DNA from: CAZVYJ01 sp964631565
Lineage (GTDB): Bacteria; Planctomycetota; Phycisphaerae; SM23-33
Length of the DNA stretch: 26,173 nt
Reading direction: 5' to 3'
Assembly: GCA_964631565.1 (NCBI GenBank)
Contig: CAZVYJ010000042.1
Coordinates: 1 to 26,173 of the forward strand
Shown one piece after another: positions 15,114 through 23,209 of this stretch. Every line of letters begins with the position of its first letter. Within the stretch, counting starts at the first letter, position 1. The notes under the pieces are model-generated. The model was given only the letters and a program-made list of their open reading frames with translations, had not been told where the DNA came from and ran no database searches. The position numbers were made by a program, and so were the translations under genes.

Positions 15114-16781
15114 ATGACGATTTCGTTCGGTTCCTACGGCATATCAGGCGGTTACTGCTCATCGCCAACAATAGATGTAACCGATTTTGGCAGCATGGGC
15201 CAGAGTGGAGGCACCATCTCCGCCGGTTCTTTGTATGTGACCGTTGGAACTTACTGGATGACTGACGGCCAGTTGACAGTCACAACCCAGATAACAGTCG
15301 GCCGCTACAGCACCGGCGGTTTGTTTCATCAGAGCGGCGGCTCTGTGACCACCGACACCCTGTATATCGCCCCGGAAAATGGAATCTTAGGCAACTACGA
15401 GCTGAGCGGCAGCGGCAGTGTAACCACCGGTGCAATCTACATAGGCGCTCGGAGTACGACCGGAACAGCCTTTCAGGGCACGTTTAACCATGATGGCGGC
15501 GCAAACCATGTCATCTCGCTGAAAATGGGCAATTACGGCGGATACGGAGAATACTACCTAGAAGACGGATTACTCGAACTTGGTTCGGTGGCCGAAATAG
15601 GCGCCGGCGACACGCAGGGCGATCAGGAATCACAGTCGTATTTCGAGCAAAGCGGCGGGCTCTTCACGGATACGCCGTCGGGGCAACCCAGCAATAACGC
15701 AGATCTGCACATAGGAAAAGAAAGCGACGGCAACGGCTATTACAACATGATGAACGGCAACCTTGTCATGTCGAGCGTCCACGTCGGCCATTACGGCACG
15801 GGCCAAATGGACATCAGCCTGTGCGACCAGGGCGACGACGCCACCGCCTACGCGAACATGAACAGCCTGACAATAGGCTATCATTCCGGCTCCAGCGGCG
15901 AGGTAAACATCTGGGGCGGCAAGGTTCAGGCGGGCACGGTGCAGGTCGGCACATACGGCTCGGCCAGTCTCAATATCTATGCCGGAACGCTCGGCTCAGG
16001 AGCGCCGAACCTGCTGCTGAAAGACAGCGACGCCGACGCCGGGACACTGGTTCTGAGCGCCAATGGAACGTACCTGGCGAGCGGAAGCGTCATCCTCCAT
16101 TTTGCAGGCGCAAACTCGTACCTGGACATCCAGAGCGCCTCGTACTCAAACATGTCCGGTCTGCAGTCTACGACGGTTCAGTTTGTAACCGAAGACGACG
16201 AAGACGAGAACATCAAGTGGATTGAAGGCTGCGGAGTCGACCTGGACAGCGACGGCCTGGATGAGGATGATTTCTGTGCGGCGAACTTTCTTATCGACAC
16301 GCTGATAATAGGACGGAACGCGAACGAAATCGCGTCGGATTCCAGTGCCGCATCCGGCCCCATCACCATAAAGGTGCTCGACAACACCGACAACCAGAGC
16401 GGCAGCAACGACCCCGAGGATCTGTACGTGGATACGCTGGAAATGCACGCCGGCGCCACATACGACCCGTACGGAGAATACGCCAGGGCGATTTACTATC
16501 TCAATGGCGGAGACCCCAAGCAACTGTTCCTCGGCGATGCGAATCTGGACGGCTGCGTTGACGCTGCGGATTTAGCCATCTTCAACACCAATTACGAGAT
16601 GACCGGCGCTGTATGGGCGGATGCCGACTTTAACGGAGACAGGGTGGTTGACGATCTTGATGAAGACATATTGCAGGAATTCTGGGGTTCCGGCCTCGGC
16701 ATGGGCATGGCGCCGGAACCGGCCACACTGCTGCTGTTAGGGGCAGGCGCCGCAGGCCTGTTGAGACGTAGACGTCGCTAA
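15114..16781 (+). CDS. PEP-CTERM and dockerin-like exported repeat protein (main body)
   Basis: The 555 codons after the first internal ATG form the main body of the gene that begins at 14790; this ATG has no ribosome site and no signal peptide, so independent expression is doubtful. Residues about 1-330 are Gly/Ser-rich beta-helix-type repeats with recurring QSGG, LYVTVGTYW, LTIGYHSGSSGEVNIWGG and similar motifs, as in autotransporter-like PEP-CTERM proteins. Near residue 465, GDANLDGCVDAADLAIFN and later ADFNGDRVVDDLDEDI form two dockerin-I-like calcium loops. The last residues, PEPATLLLLGAGAAGLL plus an Arg run, are a PEP-CTERM sorting tail: motif, transmembrane helix, basic end, processed by an exosortase. 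No exosortase or cohesin is in the window. Expected location is the cell surface or extracellular matrix. Pseudopilin-like genes flank it on both sides. Confidence 0.82.
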   Translation: MTISFGSYGISGGYCSSPTIDVTDFGSMGQSGGTISAGSLYVTVGTYWMTDGQLTVTTQITVGRYSTGGLFHQSGGSVTTDTLYIAPENGILGNYELSGSGSVTTGAIYIGARSTTGTAFQGTFNHDGGANHVISLKMGNYGGYGEYYLEDGLLELGSVAEIGAGDTQGDQESQSYFEQSGGLFTDTPSGQPSNNADLHIGKESDGNGYYNMMNGNLVMSSVHVGHYGTGQMDISLCDQGDDATAYANMNSLTIGYHSGSSGEVNIWGGKVQAGTVQVGTYGSASLNIYAGTLGSGAPNLLLKDSDADAGTLVLSANGTYLASGSVILHFAGANSYLDIQSASYSNMSGLQSTTVQFVTEDDEDENIKWIEGCGVDLDSDGLDEDDFCAANFLIDTLIIGRNANEIASDSSAASGPITIKVLDNTDNQSGSNDPEDLYVDTLEMHAGATYDPYGEYARAIYYLNGGDPKQLFLGDANLDGCVDAADLAIFNTNYEMTGAVWADADFNGDRVVDDLDEDILQEFWGSGLGMGMAPEPATLLLLGAGAAGLLRRRRR

Positions 16782-16850
16782 GCTGTTTTAAAAGTTTTTA
16801 TTTGTGCGTCCCGTACGGGCCGCGGAGGGGCTATTTTCGAGTTATTTATC

Positions 16851-16890
16851 GGTGGCGGCCTGGGAAGGCCGCCACCCTAACAGGTTTTTT
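16851..16890 (+). terminator. Hairpin terminator after PEP-CTERM gene
   Basis: GGTGGCGGCCT (16851-16861) pairs perfectly with AGGCCGCCACC (16866-16876) around GGGA. A TTTTTT run starts 8 nt later, so the U-tract is displaced and the element may work weakly alone. Confidence 0.65.
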
Positions 16891-16930
16891 AAACAGAGCC
16901 TGGAATGTTTTAATCCACCCCATGGATAAT

Positions 16931-16962
16931 CGGGCTGTCCCTAAGGGACGGCCCGTTCTTTT
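16931..16962 (+). terminator. Second hairpin terminator before the second pseudopilin gene
   Basis: CGGGCTGTCCC (16931-16941) pairs with GGGACGGCCCG (16945-16955) with one G-U pair and a TAA loop, followed by TTCTTTTA. Its core GTCCC-TAA-GGGAC repeats the hairpin at 9565-9591. With the hairpin 40 nt upstream it forms a double terminator. Confidence 0.75.
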
Positions 16963-17024
16963 ATGAAAATCGTGATTTGAGGTTACTTCTATAATCCCGC
17001 AGAATCATGTAGAATAATGTGAGA

Positions 17025-17068
17025 GAGGCAATGTGCTGCCGCTTGTGAATAGAGCAGCAGTCTGCCTC
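17025..17068 (+). promoter_or_regulatory. Two-part stem-loop in the presumed 5' leader of second pseudopilin gene
   Basis: GAGGCA (17025-17030) pairs with TGCCTC (17063-17068), and inside it TGCTGC (17034-17039) pairs with GCAGCA (17054-17059), separated by a symmetric 3x3 internal loop. It ends about 8 nt before the GGAGAG ribosome site, so it could affect mRNA stability or translation. It matches no riboswitch class I recognise. No equivalent is seen ahead of the first pseudopilin gene. Confidence 0.4.
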
Positions 17069-17090
17069 ATGCATTCCGGAGAGCGATATT

Positions 17091-17891
17091 ATGACCGACG
17101 CACTTAACAACCGCCTGCACAAAGGCTTTACGCTGGTCGAAATGCTGGTCGTAATAGCCATCATAGCCGTGCTCGTAAGCATACTTCTGCCCTCGCTGCA
17201 GAAAGCCAAGGAGTATGCGCATCTTTCGGCCTGCATATCCAACGCCGGCCAGATGGGCAAAATGCTGGAAGCCGGCATAGCCAACGAAAACCTTAAGAAG
17301 TACCCGACAGGATGCTACGACATAACATACAACGATCCTTCCGGCGCTCTGCCTTCATGGTGGAGGCTTAATTCTTTCAAGTCAACTGTACCCGTAGTTC
17401 CCGAAACATGCGGCGGTACCGCCACAAGACCTGCGAAGGATTACGGCGACACCGGGCTTGTGTGCCCTGCGACAAAACAGGCTTGGCCGAGCAACGGCTA
17501 TGGAACATACATCAAATCAAACTACGCAATGAACTATTTCGTCAGTAACCATCCTACAGGATCGTTTCAGAATGTTGCTGGACACCCTCATCCCGATTCA
17601 ACCATCCTTTTCGGTGAATCGCTATGGCATTATTATGCTGTCGACGGCTGGAAGGGAGGAAACGTGGCTTATTACAACGCGTATTTTCCCGACCATCACC
17701 TGGGCAAACTCAACTATATAATGTTTGATTACAGCGTCAAATCGATGCTTAAACCTGTTGATGAGTTTGACCTTGAAACATGCGACGCACCCGGCCAAGA
17801 GGGCGACAATCCTTCGGGCAGCGGCAACTGGCAATATCACTGGTGCTACTACAATCGCTATGGCGTGGCCTACACGGATGAACTTTGGTAA
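17091..17891 (+). CDS. Pseudopilin-like protein, paralogue of the 13347-14303 product
   Basis: A 266-residue protein. The ATG at 17091 follows CGGAGAG with 7-nt spacing. The leader is a normal 12 residues (MTDALNNRLHKG) and prepilin peptidase should cut at Gly12-Phe13, ahead of FTLVEMLVVIA, a hydrophobic helix and LPSLQKAK. It aligns throughout with the first pseudopilin: SWWRLNSFKS against SWWRLKAFKS, NYAMNYFVSNH against NYAMNYFVSSH, GHPHPDSTILFGES against GHPHPDKTILFGES, and a nearly identical C-terminus QYHWCYYNRYGVAYTDELW. The His-x9-Asp-Tyr motif (HLGKLNYIMFDYSV) stands where H-X9-DG is usual. Expected topology is an N-terminal inner-membrane helix with the domain outside. It may form a minor pseudopilus or act as a surface protein; no assembly ATPase or secretin is nearby. 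Confidence 0.9.
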   Translation: MTDALNNRLHKGFTLVEMLVVIAIIAVLVSILLPSLQKAKEYAHLSACISNAGQMGKMLEAGIANENLKKYPTGCYDITYNDPSGALPSWWRLNSFKSTVPVVPETCGGTATRPAKDYGDTGLVCPATKQAWPSNGYGTYIKSNYAMNYFVSNHPTGSFQNVAGHPHPDSTILFGESLWHYYAVDGWKGGNVAYYNAYFPDHHLGKLNYIMFDYSVKSMLKPVDEFDLETCDAPGQEGDNPSGSGNWQYHWCYYNRYGVAYTDELW

Positions 17892-17930
17892 AGGCAGCCG
17901 GCGGCGATAAAATCCCAACCGCATCATTGA

Positions 17931-17968
17931 AAAAGACCCGCAGGCGAGTTCGCCCGCGGGTCTTTTTT
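17931..17968. terminator. Bidirectional terminator between second pseudopilin and GH29 genes
   Basis: AAAAGACCCGC (17931-17941) pairs with GCGGGTCTTTT (17956-17966), and an inner GGCG/CGCC pairing lengthens the stem. T-runs exist in both directions, so it can serve the plus-strand pseudopilin gene and the convergent minus-strand fucosidase gene. Confidence 0.9.
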
Positions 17969-17988
17969 CTCGCTTTTGCAACCTGTAA

Positions 17989-19242
17989 TTATTTTTCCAG
18001 CTGCAGCTCGATAACGGTGCACAGTTCGCACGGGGCGTGGGTGAGCGACCACAGCCAGACGTTTTCGCCTTCGGTGCGCAGCCGCATGTCCGTGCCGTCA
18101 CGCAGCAGCGTGGCGTGCTTCACCTTGCCGAACAGGCCGGGCAGCGGAATATGCTCGCCCGACCAGTTGAACACGTGCAGGTACAGCTTGTCGCCCTTCT
18201 GCGTGTAGCGGCAGTCGGGTGCGGGCGTGTATTTGCTCGGACCGGCGCCGTATATCGACTCGCCGTTGAGCCTCAGCCAGTCGCCGATTTCCAGCAGCCT
18301 GGCGACGAACTCATCCTGTATCGTGCCTCGCGGCGTCGGGCCGACGTTCAGCAGGAAGTTGCCGTCCTTGCTGACGCAGTCGACAAGCTTACGGACAAGC
18401 TGCTTAGCGGACTTGTTCTGCGGGTCCTGGCGCCAGTAGCCCCAGCTCTGGCCGATGGTCATGCAGGTTTCCCACGGCATGGGCTTGCCTTCGTGCAGCG
18501 GAGCCGTCTCGGGAATGTACTGCTCCGGCGTGGTGAAATCGCCCTTCAGACCCATGCGGTTGTTCACCAGGATGTCCGGCTGGAGCTGGCGGACCATTTT
18601 CATCAGCTTCTCGGCCTGCCAGTCGGCGGCGCCCTTGTCCTGCCAGGAGAAATCCGCCCAAAGCAGGTCTATCTTGCCGTAGTTGGTCAGTATCTCGCGC
18701 ACCTGCCCGTGGAGATAATCGACGTACTTCTGCCAGACGCGGCCCTTGTTGGCCTCGGCGGCCTTGTCGCGAAGCGGATGGCAGGGATCGACCGTGTAAT
18801 CCGGGTGATGCCAGTCCAGCAGCGAGTAATAGAAGCCGACTTTCAGCCCGGCCTCGCGGAACGCCTTGACCCACGGGGCTATCAGGTCGCGGCTGCATTT
18901 GAAATCAGTGAGCTTGCTGTTGTAGAGGCAGTAGCCGTCGTGATGCTTGGTGGTGATAACGGCGTACTTCATGCCGGCTTCGACGGCAAGCTCGGCCCAC
19001 TCGGCCGGGTTGTAATCGACCGGGTTGAACCGATCCGCAAGTTTTTCGTATGTTTCCTTCGGCACTCTCTCGGTGGAGTAGTACCACATGTCGCGGGCGG
19101 TAATCGAGTACAGCCCCCAGTGAATGAACATGCCGAACCGGTCGTGCTTCCACCAGTCGAGCCGGCTGGCTGTATTATCTTTGCCTTTTGCAGCCTCGGC
19201 GCTTTTTGAAATCCGGGGCTTATCTGCTTTTTTCCTGGCCAT
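17989..19242 (-). CDS. GH29 alpha-L-fucosidase
   Basis: A 417-residue enzyme expected to release alpha-L-fucose from oligosaccharides. I chose the ATG at 19242, with AAGG about 8 nt upstream; the frame is open further but through an intercistronic hairpin region. GH29 hallmarks are in order: WWKHDRFGMFIHWGLYS near residues 27-45, MKYAVITTKHHDGYCLY near 90-106 (the HHDG motif), and IDLLWADFSW near 190-199, where Asp of WAD is the family nucleophile. A FLLNVGPTPRGTI segment follows, then a beta-sandwich end. No signal peptide; the N-terminus is basic (MARKKADKPR), so the enzyme is probably cytoplasmic, unlike most secreted bacterial GH29. It is last in the GH99-GH38-GH29 transcription order. 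Length is near the family norm. Confidence 0.9.
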   Translation of the reverse strand: MARKKADKPRISKSAEAAKGKDNTASRLDWWKHDRFGMFIHWGLYSITARDMWYYSTERVPKETYEKLADRFNPVDYNPAEWAELAVEAGMKYAVITTKHHDGYCLYNSKLTDFKCSRDLIAPWVKAFREAGLKVGFYYSLLDWHHPDYTVDPCHPLRDKAAEANKGRVWQKYVDYLHGQVREILTNYGKIDLLWADFSWQDKGAADWQAEKLMKMVRQLQPDILVNNRMGLKGDFTTPEQYIPETAPLHEGKPMPWETCMTIGQSWGYWRQDPQNKSAKQLVRKLVDCVSKDGNFLLNVGPTPRGTIQDEFVARLLEIGDWLRLNGESIYGAGPSKYTPAPDCRYTQKGDKLYLHVFNWSGEHIPLPGLFGKVKHATLLRDGTDMRLRTEGENVWLWSLTHAPCELCTVIELQLEK

Positions 19243-19371
19243 AATATTTACCTTCTGATCTCGTGCAGCACAGCTGCCCTCTGCTGTGCAAAGTTTTCCA
19301 TGACAACCCGGCCGAGGGTTCTCCCGACCTGTCCGACACAGGCGGGCGGCTGGGTCACACGGTTCCATTTT
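19243..19371 (-). other. Intercistronic gap with small hairpins between GH38 and GH29
   Basis: GCACAGC (19268-19274) pairs with GCTGTGC (19283-19289), and CCTGT/ACAGG (19328-19332 with 19338-19342) makes a second small hairpin. Neither has a good U-tract, so they look like RNA-processing or repeat elements, not terminators. The gap is long for an operon otherwise spaced by 4 nt. Confidence 0.4.
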
Positions 19372-22104
19372 TCAATACTTCCTGTATCCTTCAGCCCCGG
19401 TCGGCCACATGATGTCGTTGAACTTCACACGCGGCGCGAGGGGGCGAGACTTAAGCATGACGGTGACAATCTGCTTCGGCGCGACGGCCGGCAGCTTTAC
19501 GCGGTGGCGGCTGACGGGTTTCAGTCTGCGAACGGGTTTCTCCAGCATGTCGGTGATGGCTGCCGATATGACATCGAAGCCGCATGACAGCGTCGGCGAG
19601 ATGTTTTTCGTGCCGACATTCCACAGACGGACAACGATGCCGCCGCCTTTTTCGGCCGCCTTGATTGCGGAAATCGCAGCCGCAGGCTCATCGACGGTAA
19701 GCAGGCTGCCTGTCGCCGGGATCGTTCCGCCCGGCGTTTCAGTGAACGGCATCTTCACGGCAGCCGGCGCGTTGAAGGCACGCGAATCGCACCACACCTT
19801 CGCCCGCTCCCAGTTGCCGCGATGGACGACCACCGCGTAGTCGGCCGTGAACTGCCCCTGCATCTCGGCGTCGGGCGTGGGCACCTGCGGGCCGGCCGCC
19901 GCTCCGCGCTCGAAATGATCGTGCCGGGCCAGGTCGCTGAACGCGCGGAACATCGTCACAAGCAGGCTCACGCCGCCGCGGTCGCGCCGGGCTTCGTATT
20001 CCGACAGGCCGCGGTTTATCACGGTAAGTCCGCGCCGCCCGTCGCTGACGCTCACGAAGCTGTCCTGGTGTTTCATGGGAATCGGCTTCTGGCCGTCGTT
20101 GACGGTTTCCTCAGCCGGCGGAAGGTCTATCGGCCGGCTCACCACGTCGAACGCGCTTTCGGCATTGACGGTCATCGCCTTCTGCACGCCTGACGCGAAC
20201 AGTACGCGCAGGCGATGGTCCCTGGCGTTGTTGTCCACAATGGTGCGGAACTCGACTCGCCGCTCGCCCGGCAGCAGCCGCGCCGTCGTCGTGATGCGTA
20301 GAGGAACCAGCCTGCGGCTGCGAGCCTTGTGGTTCGGCGTGAGCGATTCCGGCACGCGCATCGTCAGCATGCAGCTGGCCTCGGCTGCAAGGCCGCCCGC
20401 CAGCGAGGCCGATACCTTGCCGTGTACGCCGCGCGAAGTAATCGCCGGCGGCGAAACCGCCATGCGGGAATAATCGTACCCGTCGCCGGCATCCTCGTTG
20501 TCCTCGAAAATATTGCCTGTAACGCTCAGGCGGGTTTTCTTGTCAGTTATCTTCACCGAACCGTCGGCGTTCATGGTCACGCGGACGAATTTGTTTTCGA
20601 TAGTGTTTCCGCGGGCCTTCAGGTCGTTTTTCGGCTGGCGGCCGAACGTCGCGACGAATTGCTCGTAGCCGCACGGCGGCATCTCGCCCAGCCACTGAAG
20701 CTCCTGGAGATATTTCGGCCGCGAGCGGAACGTGCCGGTCTTTATGTCCCAGTCCAGTTCGGGCTGGGTTGTGATCTTGCCGGGTATCGTCGGCATCGCC
20801 CGTCCGGCGGAGTTTACGACGAGCGTTCTCGGGCGGTCGTCCGGCAGCTCGAACGTGTGGCTGAAGCGATACGCCTTGCGCTGCTGCAGGCCGTGCGCCG
20901 CGATAACTCGCGGCCCCTTGCGGCGCGGCATTGCGGCGTTGTGCGACAGCCAGTAAAGCGATCGCAGCGTCAGATGGTCGGCCAGCTCGAGGCAGTTGCG
21001 GAAGCGCGTTTCCATGTCGGCGTGCGTGCCGTCTACGGAGCAGCCGCAGATGTCGTCGTGCGGATGATTCTTGAGCAGCTTTTTCCAGGCGTGCGTGATT
21101 TCGGCATGCGGATACGGCAGGCCGACAAGCTCGGCCATGCAGGCAGCCGGCTCGGTCAGGTGAGTCAGGGCCGCGATGCAGTCGAAGTTCGCCTGTTTCA
21201 GGTACATCCTGCTGGACTGCGTGCCGGACAGCAGCCCCATCGCCCCGCCGTCGCGCAGTTCGCCGCGAAAGCTGCCCAGCCTCGACGCGCCTTTGCGGAC
21301 AAGCTCGACGTAGCGGTCAAATCCGGCGTGCTCGAAACGATAGCCCGCAAGTTCGCGGTTGGCCCGGGCGAGCGCCTCGGGCAGGTACTGCTCAGCGTGG
21401 CAGTGGTCGTTGCCGTTGCACCACAGCAGCACGCCGCAGTGCTTGTGTGTTTCGAGTTTCGCCAGCACCTCGATAAGGTATTTTTTTATCCTGTCCCACG
21501 GCAGGCGTTTCATGCGGCCGTCGACAGGCTCGATCGTCATATACGGGTGCCCGTACGAAAGTGGCAGCCAGCAGCCGTACACCCAGCTTTTGCCGTCCGA
21601 GCCAAGCCACTTGAATACATGCCCGAGCTTTGCCGTCTCCTTCGGCAGCCCGCGCATAAAAATGAAGGAATCTATCCCGAAGCCGGCAAGTATCTGCGGC
21701 ATCTGTGCGACGTGGCCGAACGAGTCCGGCGTGTAGCCGACTTTCTGCACGCCGCCGAACTCCTCGCCGATGCGATGACCGATGAGAAGATTGCGGACCA
21801 GCGCCTCGCCGCCGGCGAGAAATTCATCCGCAAGGACATACCACGGGCCTATCTTCAGCCGACCCTGCTTCACGAGGCGGGCAAGCTCGCTCCGCTTCTC
21901 CGGGCGAATCGCGAGGTAATCTTCCAGCACGACAGTCTGTCCGTCGAAGTTGAACACCTTGTAGTCGCCCCGCTCCAGCAGCTCCAGCAGCAAGTCAACC
22001 ATCAGCACCAGCCTGCTTCGCATGTTTTGGAACGGCTGGTACCATGCGCGGTCCCAGTGCGTGTGACTTGCGACGATTACGGGCGTTACCGTCTTGCTCG
22101 CCAT
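19372..22104 (-). CDS. GH38 alpha-mannosidase
   Basis: A 910-residue zinc-dependent alpha-mannosidase. The ATG at 22104 follows GGAGAA and lies 4 nt after the upstream gene's TAA, so the two are translationally close. The catalytic domain shows SHTHWDRAWY at residues 13-22 (His and Asp zinc ligands), YTPDSFGHVAQMPQIL near 122-137 (Asp in PDSFGH is the family nucleophile) and NHPHDDICGCSVDGTH near 343-358 (further zinc-site histidine and acid residues). Middle three-helix and C-terminal beta-domains complete the usual length. No signal peptide, so it is a cytoplasmic class-II-type enzyme that trims alpha-mannose from imported glycans. Its neighbours, GH99-like upstream and GH29 downstream, suggest a fucose- and mannose-bearing substrate such as N-glycan or a fucomannan. 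Confidence 0.92.
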   Translation of the reverse strand: MASKTVTPVIVASHTHWDRAWYQPFQNMRSRLVLMVDLLLELLERGDYKVFNFDGQTVVLEDYLAIRPEKRSELARLVKQGRLKIGPWYVLADEFLAGGEALVRNLLIGHRIGEEFGGVQKVGYTPDSFGHVAQMPQILAGFGIDSFIFMRGLPKETAKLGHVFKWLGSDGKSWVYGCWLPLSYGHPYMTIEPVDGRMKRLPWDRIKKYLIEVLAKLETHKHCGVLLWCNGNDHCHAEQYLPEALARANRELAGYRFEHAGFDRYVELVRKGASRLGSFRGELRDGGAMGLLSGTQSSRMYLKQANFDCIAALTHLTEPAACMAELVGLPYPHAEITHAWKKLLKNHPHDDICGCSVDGTHADMETRFRNCLELADHLTLRSLYWLSHNAAMPRRKGPRVIAAHGLQQRKAYRFSHTFELPDDRPRTLVVNSAGRAMPTIPGKITTQPELDWDIKTGTFRSRPKYLQELQWLGEMPPCGYEQFVATFGRQPKNDLKARGNTIENKFVRVTMNADGSVKITDKKTRLSVTGNIFEDNEDAGDGYDYSRMAVSPPAITSRGVHGKVSASLAGGLAAEASCMLTMRVPESLTPNHKARSRRLVPLRITTTARLLPGERRVEFRTIVDNNARDHRLRVLFASGVQKAMTVNAESAFDVVSRPIDLPPAEETVNDGQKPIPMKHQDSFVSVSDGRRGLTVINRGLSEYEARRDRGGVSLLVTMFRAFSDLARHDHFERGAAAGPQVPTPDAEMQGQFTADYAVVVHRGNWERAKVWCDSRAFNAPAAVKMPFTETPGGTIPATGSLLTVDEPAAAISAIKAAEKGGGIVVRLWNVGTKNISPTLSCGFDVISAAITDMLEKPVRRLKPVSRHRVKLPAVAPKQIVTVMLKSRPLAPRVKFNDIMWPTGAEGYRKY

Positions 22105-22108
22105 GATA

Positions 22109-23209
22109 TTATTTTCTCCGAACAGACTGCCTGTACCTCTCGGCCCACTTGGCCGTCAGGTCCAGGAAAAGCTCTCCATATTCCTGCGTCGGCTCAATCT
22201 GCGTGCCTTCACCCCATTCATTGAAACTGCAAACCGTCATCAGCGGCGGCGACGTCCGTATGACCGCCTCCCAGAGGCTTTCGTACAGTTCGCCCCGGCC
22301 GCGGGCGACAACTCGCCCCGGATGATGCCACGCCCTGCCGTCGAACCCGGGCTCGAGCGTCGAGGACCAGAACGGCGCGCCGTTGCGCTCGGCGAAGCCC
22401 TTTATCGTCAGCGCGAGGTCGATTATATCCTTCGGCGTCAGGAAATTAACACCCTGGTTGTAAGCGCCGAACCCGTCGAACAGGCCCGGCTGGTGGAAGT
22501 CGGGCCGATGCACCCACACTTCGCCGGCGACGAGGAACAGTTTGTCGCGCAGACCGGCCCTGCGAAGCATCTCGCAGACGGCCGTCCAGTCCTCCGGCGT
22601 GTGGCTGGCGAACGTCGCGTAAAGGAACACGACCAGCCGACCGTCAAAATGCAGCATCAGCGGATTATCGAGATACGTCTTCGCCAGATAACCCAGCTCA
22701 TCCGCGATGCGCCGGGCGGGATAGGCGAACCAGTCGTAGCTGTCATACATGATGCTCGCGGAAATTTTGACGCCCTCGGCCCTGACGACATCAAGGAACA
22801 CCCGAAGCGACCGGTCGTAAATAGTCTGCGACAGCGGCTTGTCCTTGTCCTCGTTGTTTCCGCCTACGAGCATGTAGTCCCATATCATGCCGTCGAGCTT
22901 CGCCTGTGCGCCCCATTTTGCGTGCTGCAAGAGAGTCTTGGGGTCGAGGCTGTCGTACAGGCCGAGCGTCGGATAGAAGCAGCTGTAATTGTCTCTCCTG
23001 CCCGGCGAGAGAAAACGCTCCGGGTCGTGCGCCATAAGCGGCAGAAGTTCCGCGGGCACTTCCTTCTCGTTACTGGCGTAACCGCCGCCGAGACGCAGAG
23101 GCTCGTTCCACGTGAGCCACTTGCCGGACGGCCCGGTCGGCGTTCCGTAAAACGGGTGATAATGCACCCAGACCTGCGGGGGCAGGGCTTTCAACTTCCA
23201 GTCAGGCAC
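22109..23209 (-). CDS. GH99-like endo-alpha-mannosidase family protein
   Basis: A 366-residue TIM-barrel-type protein, first gene of the minus-strand operon. I chose the GTG at 23209 because AAAGGAG precedes it by about 9 nt and the product begins MPDWKLKALPPQVWVHYHPFYG, with no extra tail; an in-frame GTG at 23263 has no ribosome site. Near residue 325, FNEWGEGTQIEPTQEYG matches the GH99 signature, in which the two glutamates of Glu-Trp-x-Glu are the catalytic residues. DGMIWDYML near 150 fits an earlier barrel strand. GH99 enzymes cut alpha-1,2-mannosidic bonds internally, releasing Glc-Man or Man-Man units. No signal peptide is seen. WbsX-like glycosyltransferase-associated proteins share part of this motif and are the main alternative. 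Confidence 0.8.
   Translation of the reverse strand: MPDWKLKALPPQVWVHYHPFYGTPTGPSGKWLTWNEPLRLGGGYASNEKEVPAELLPLMAHDPERFLSPGRRDNYSCFYPTLGLYDSLDPKTLLQHAKWGAQAKLDGMIWDYMLVGGNNEDKDKPLSQTIYDRSLRVFLDVVRAEGVKISASIMYDSYDWFAYPARRIADELGYLAKTYLDNPLMLHFDGRLVVFLYATFASHTPEDWTAVCEMLRRAGLRDKLFLVAGEVWVHRPDFHQPGLFDGFGAYNQGVNFLTPKDIIDLALTIKGFAERNGAPFWSSTLEPGFDGRAWHHPGRVVARGRGELYESLWEAVIRTSPPLMTVCSFNEWGEGTQIEPTQEYGELFLDLTAKWAERYRQSVRRK

Noticed and set aside
20329..22224. A 631-codon plus-strand open frame
   Set aside because: It is the mirror frame of the GH38 gene, whose catalytic motifs are unmistakable.
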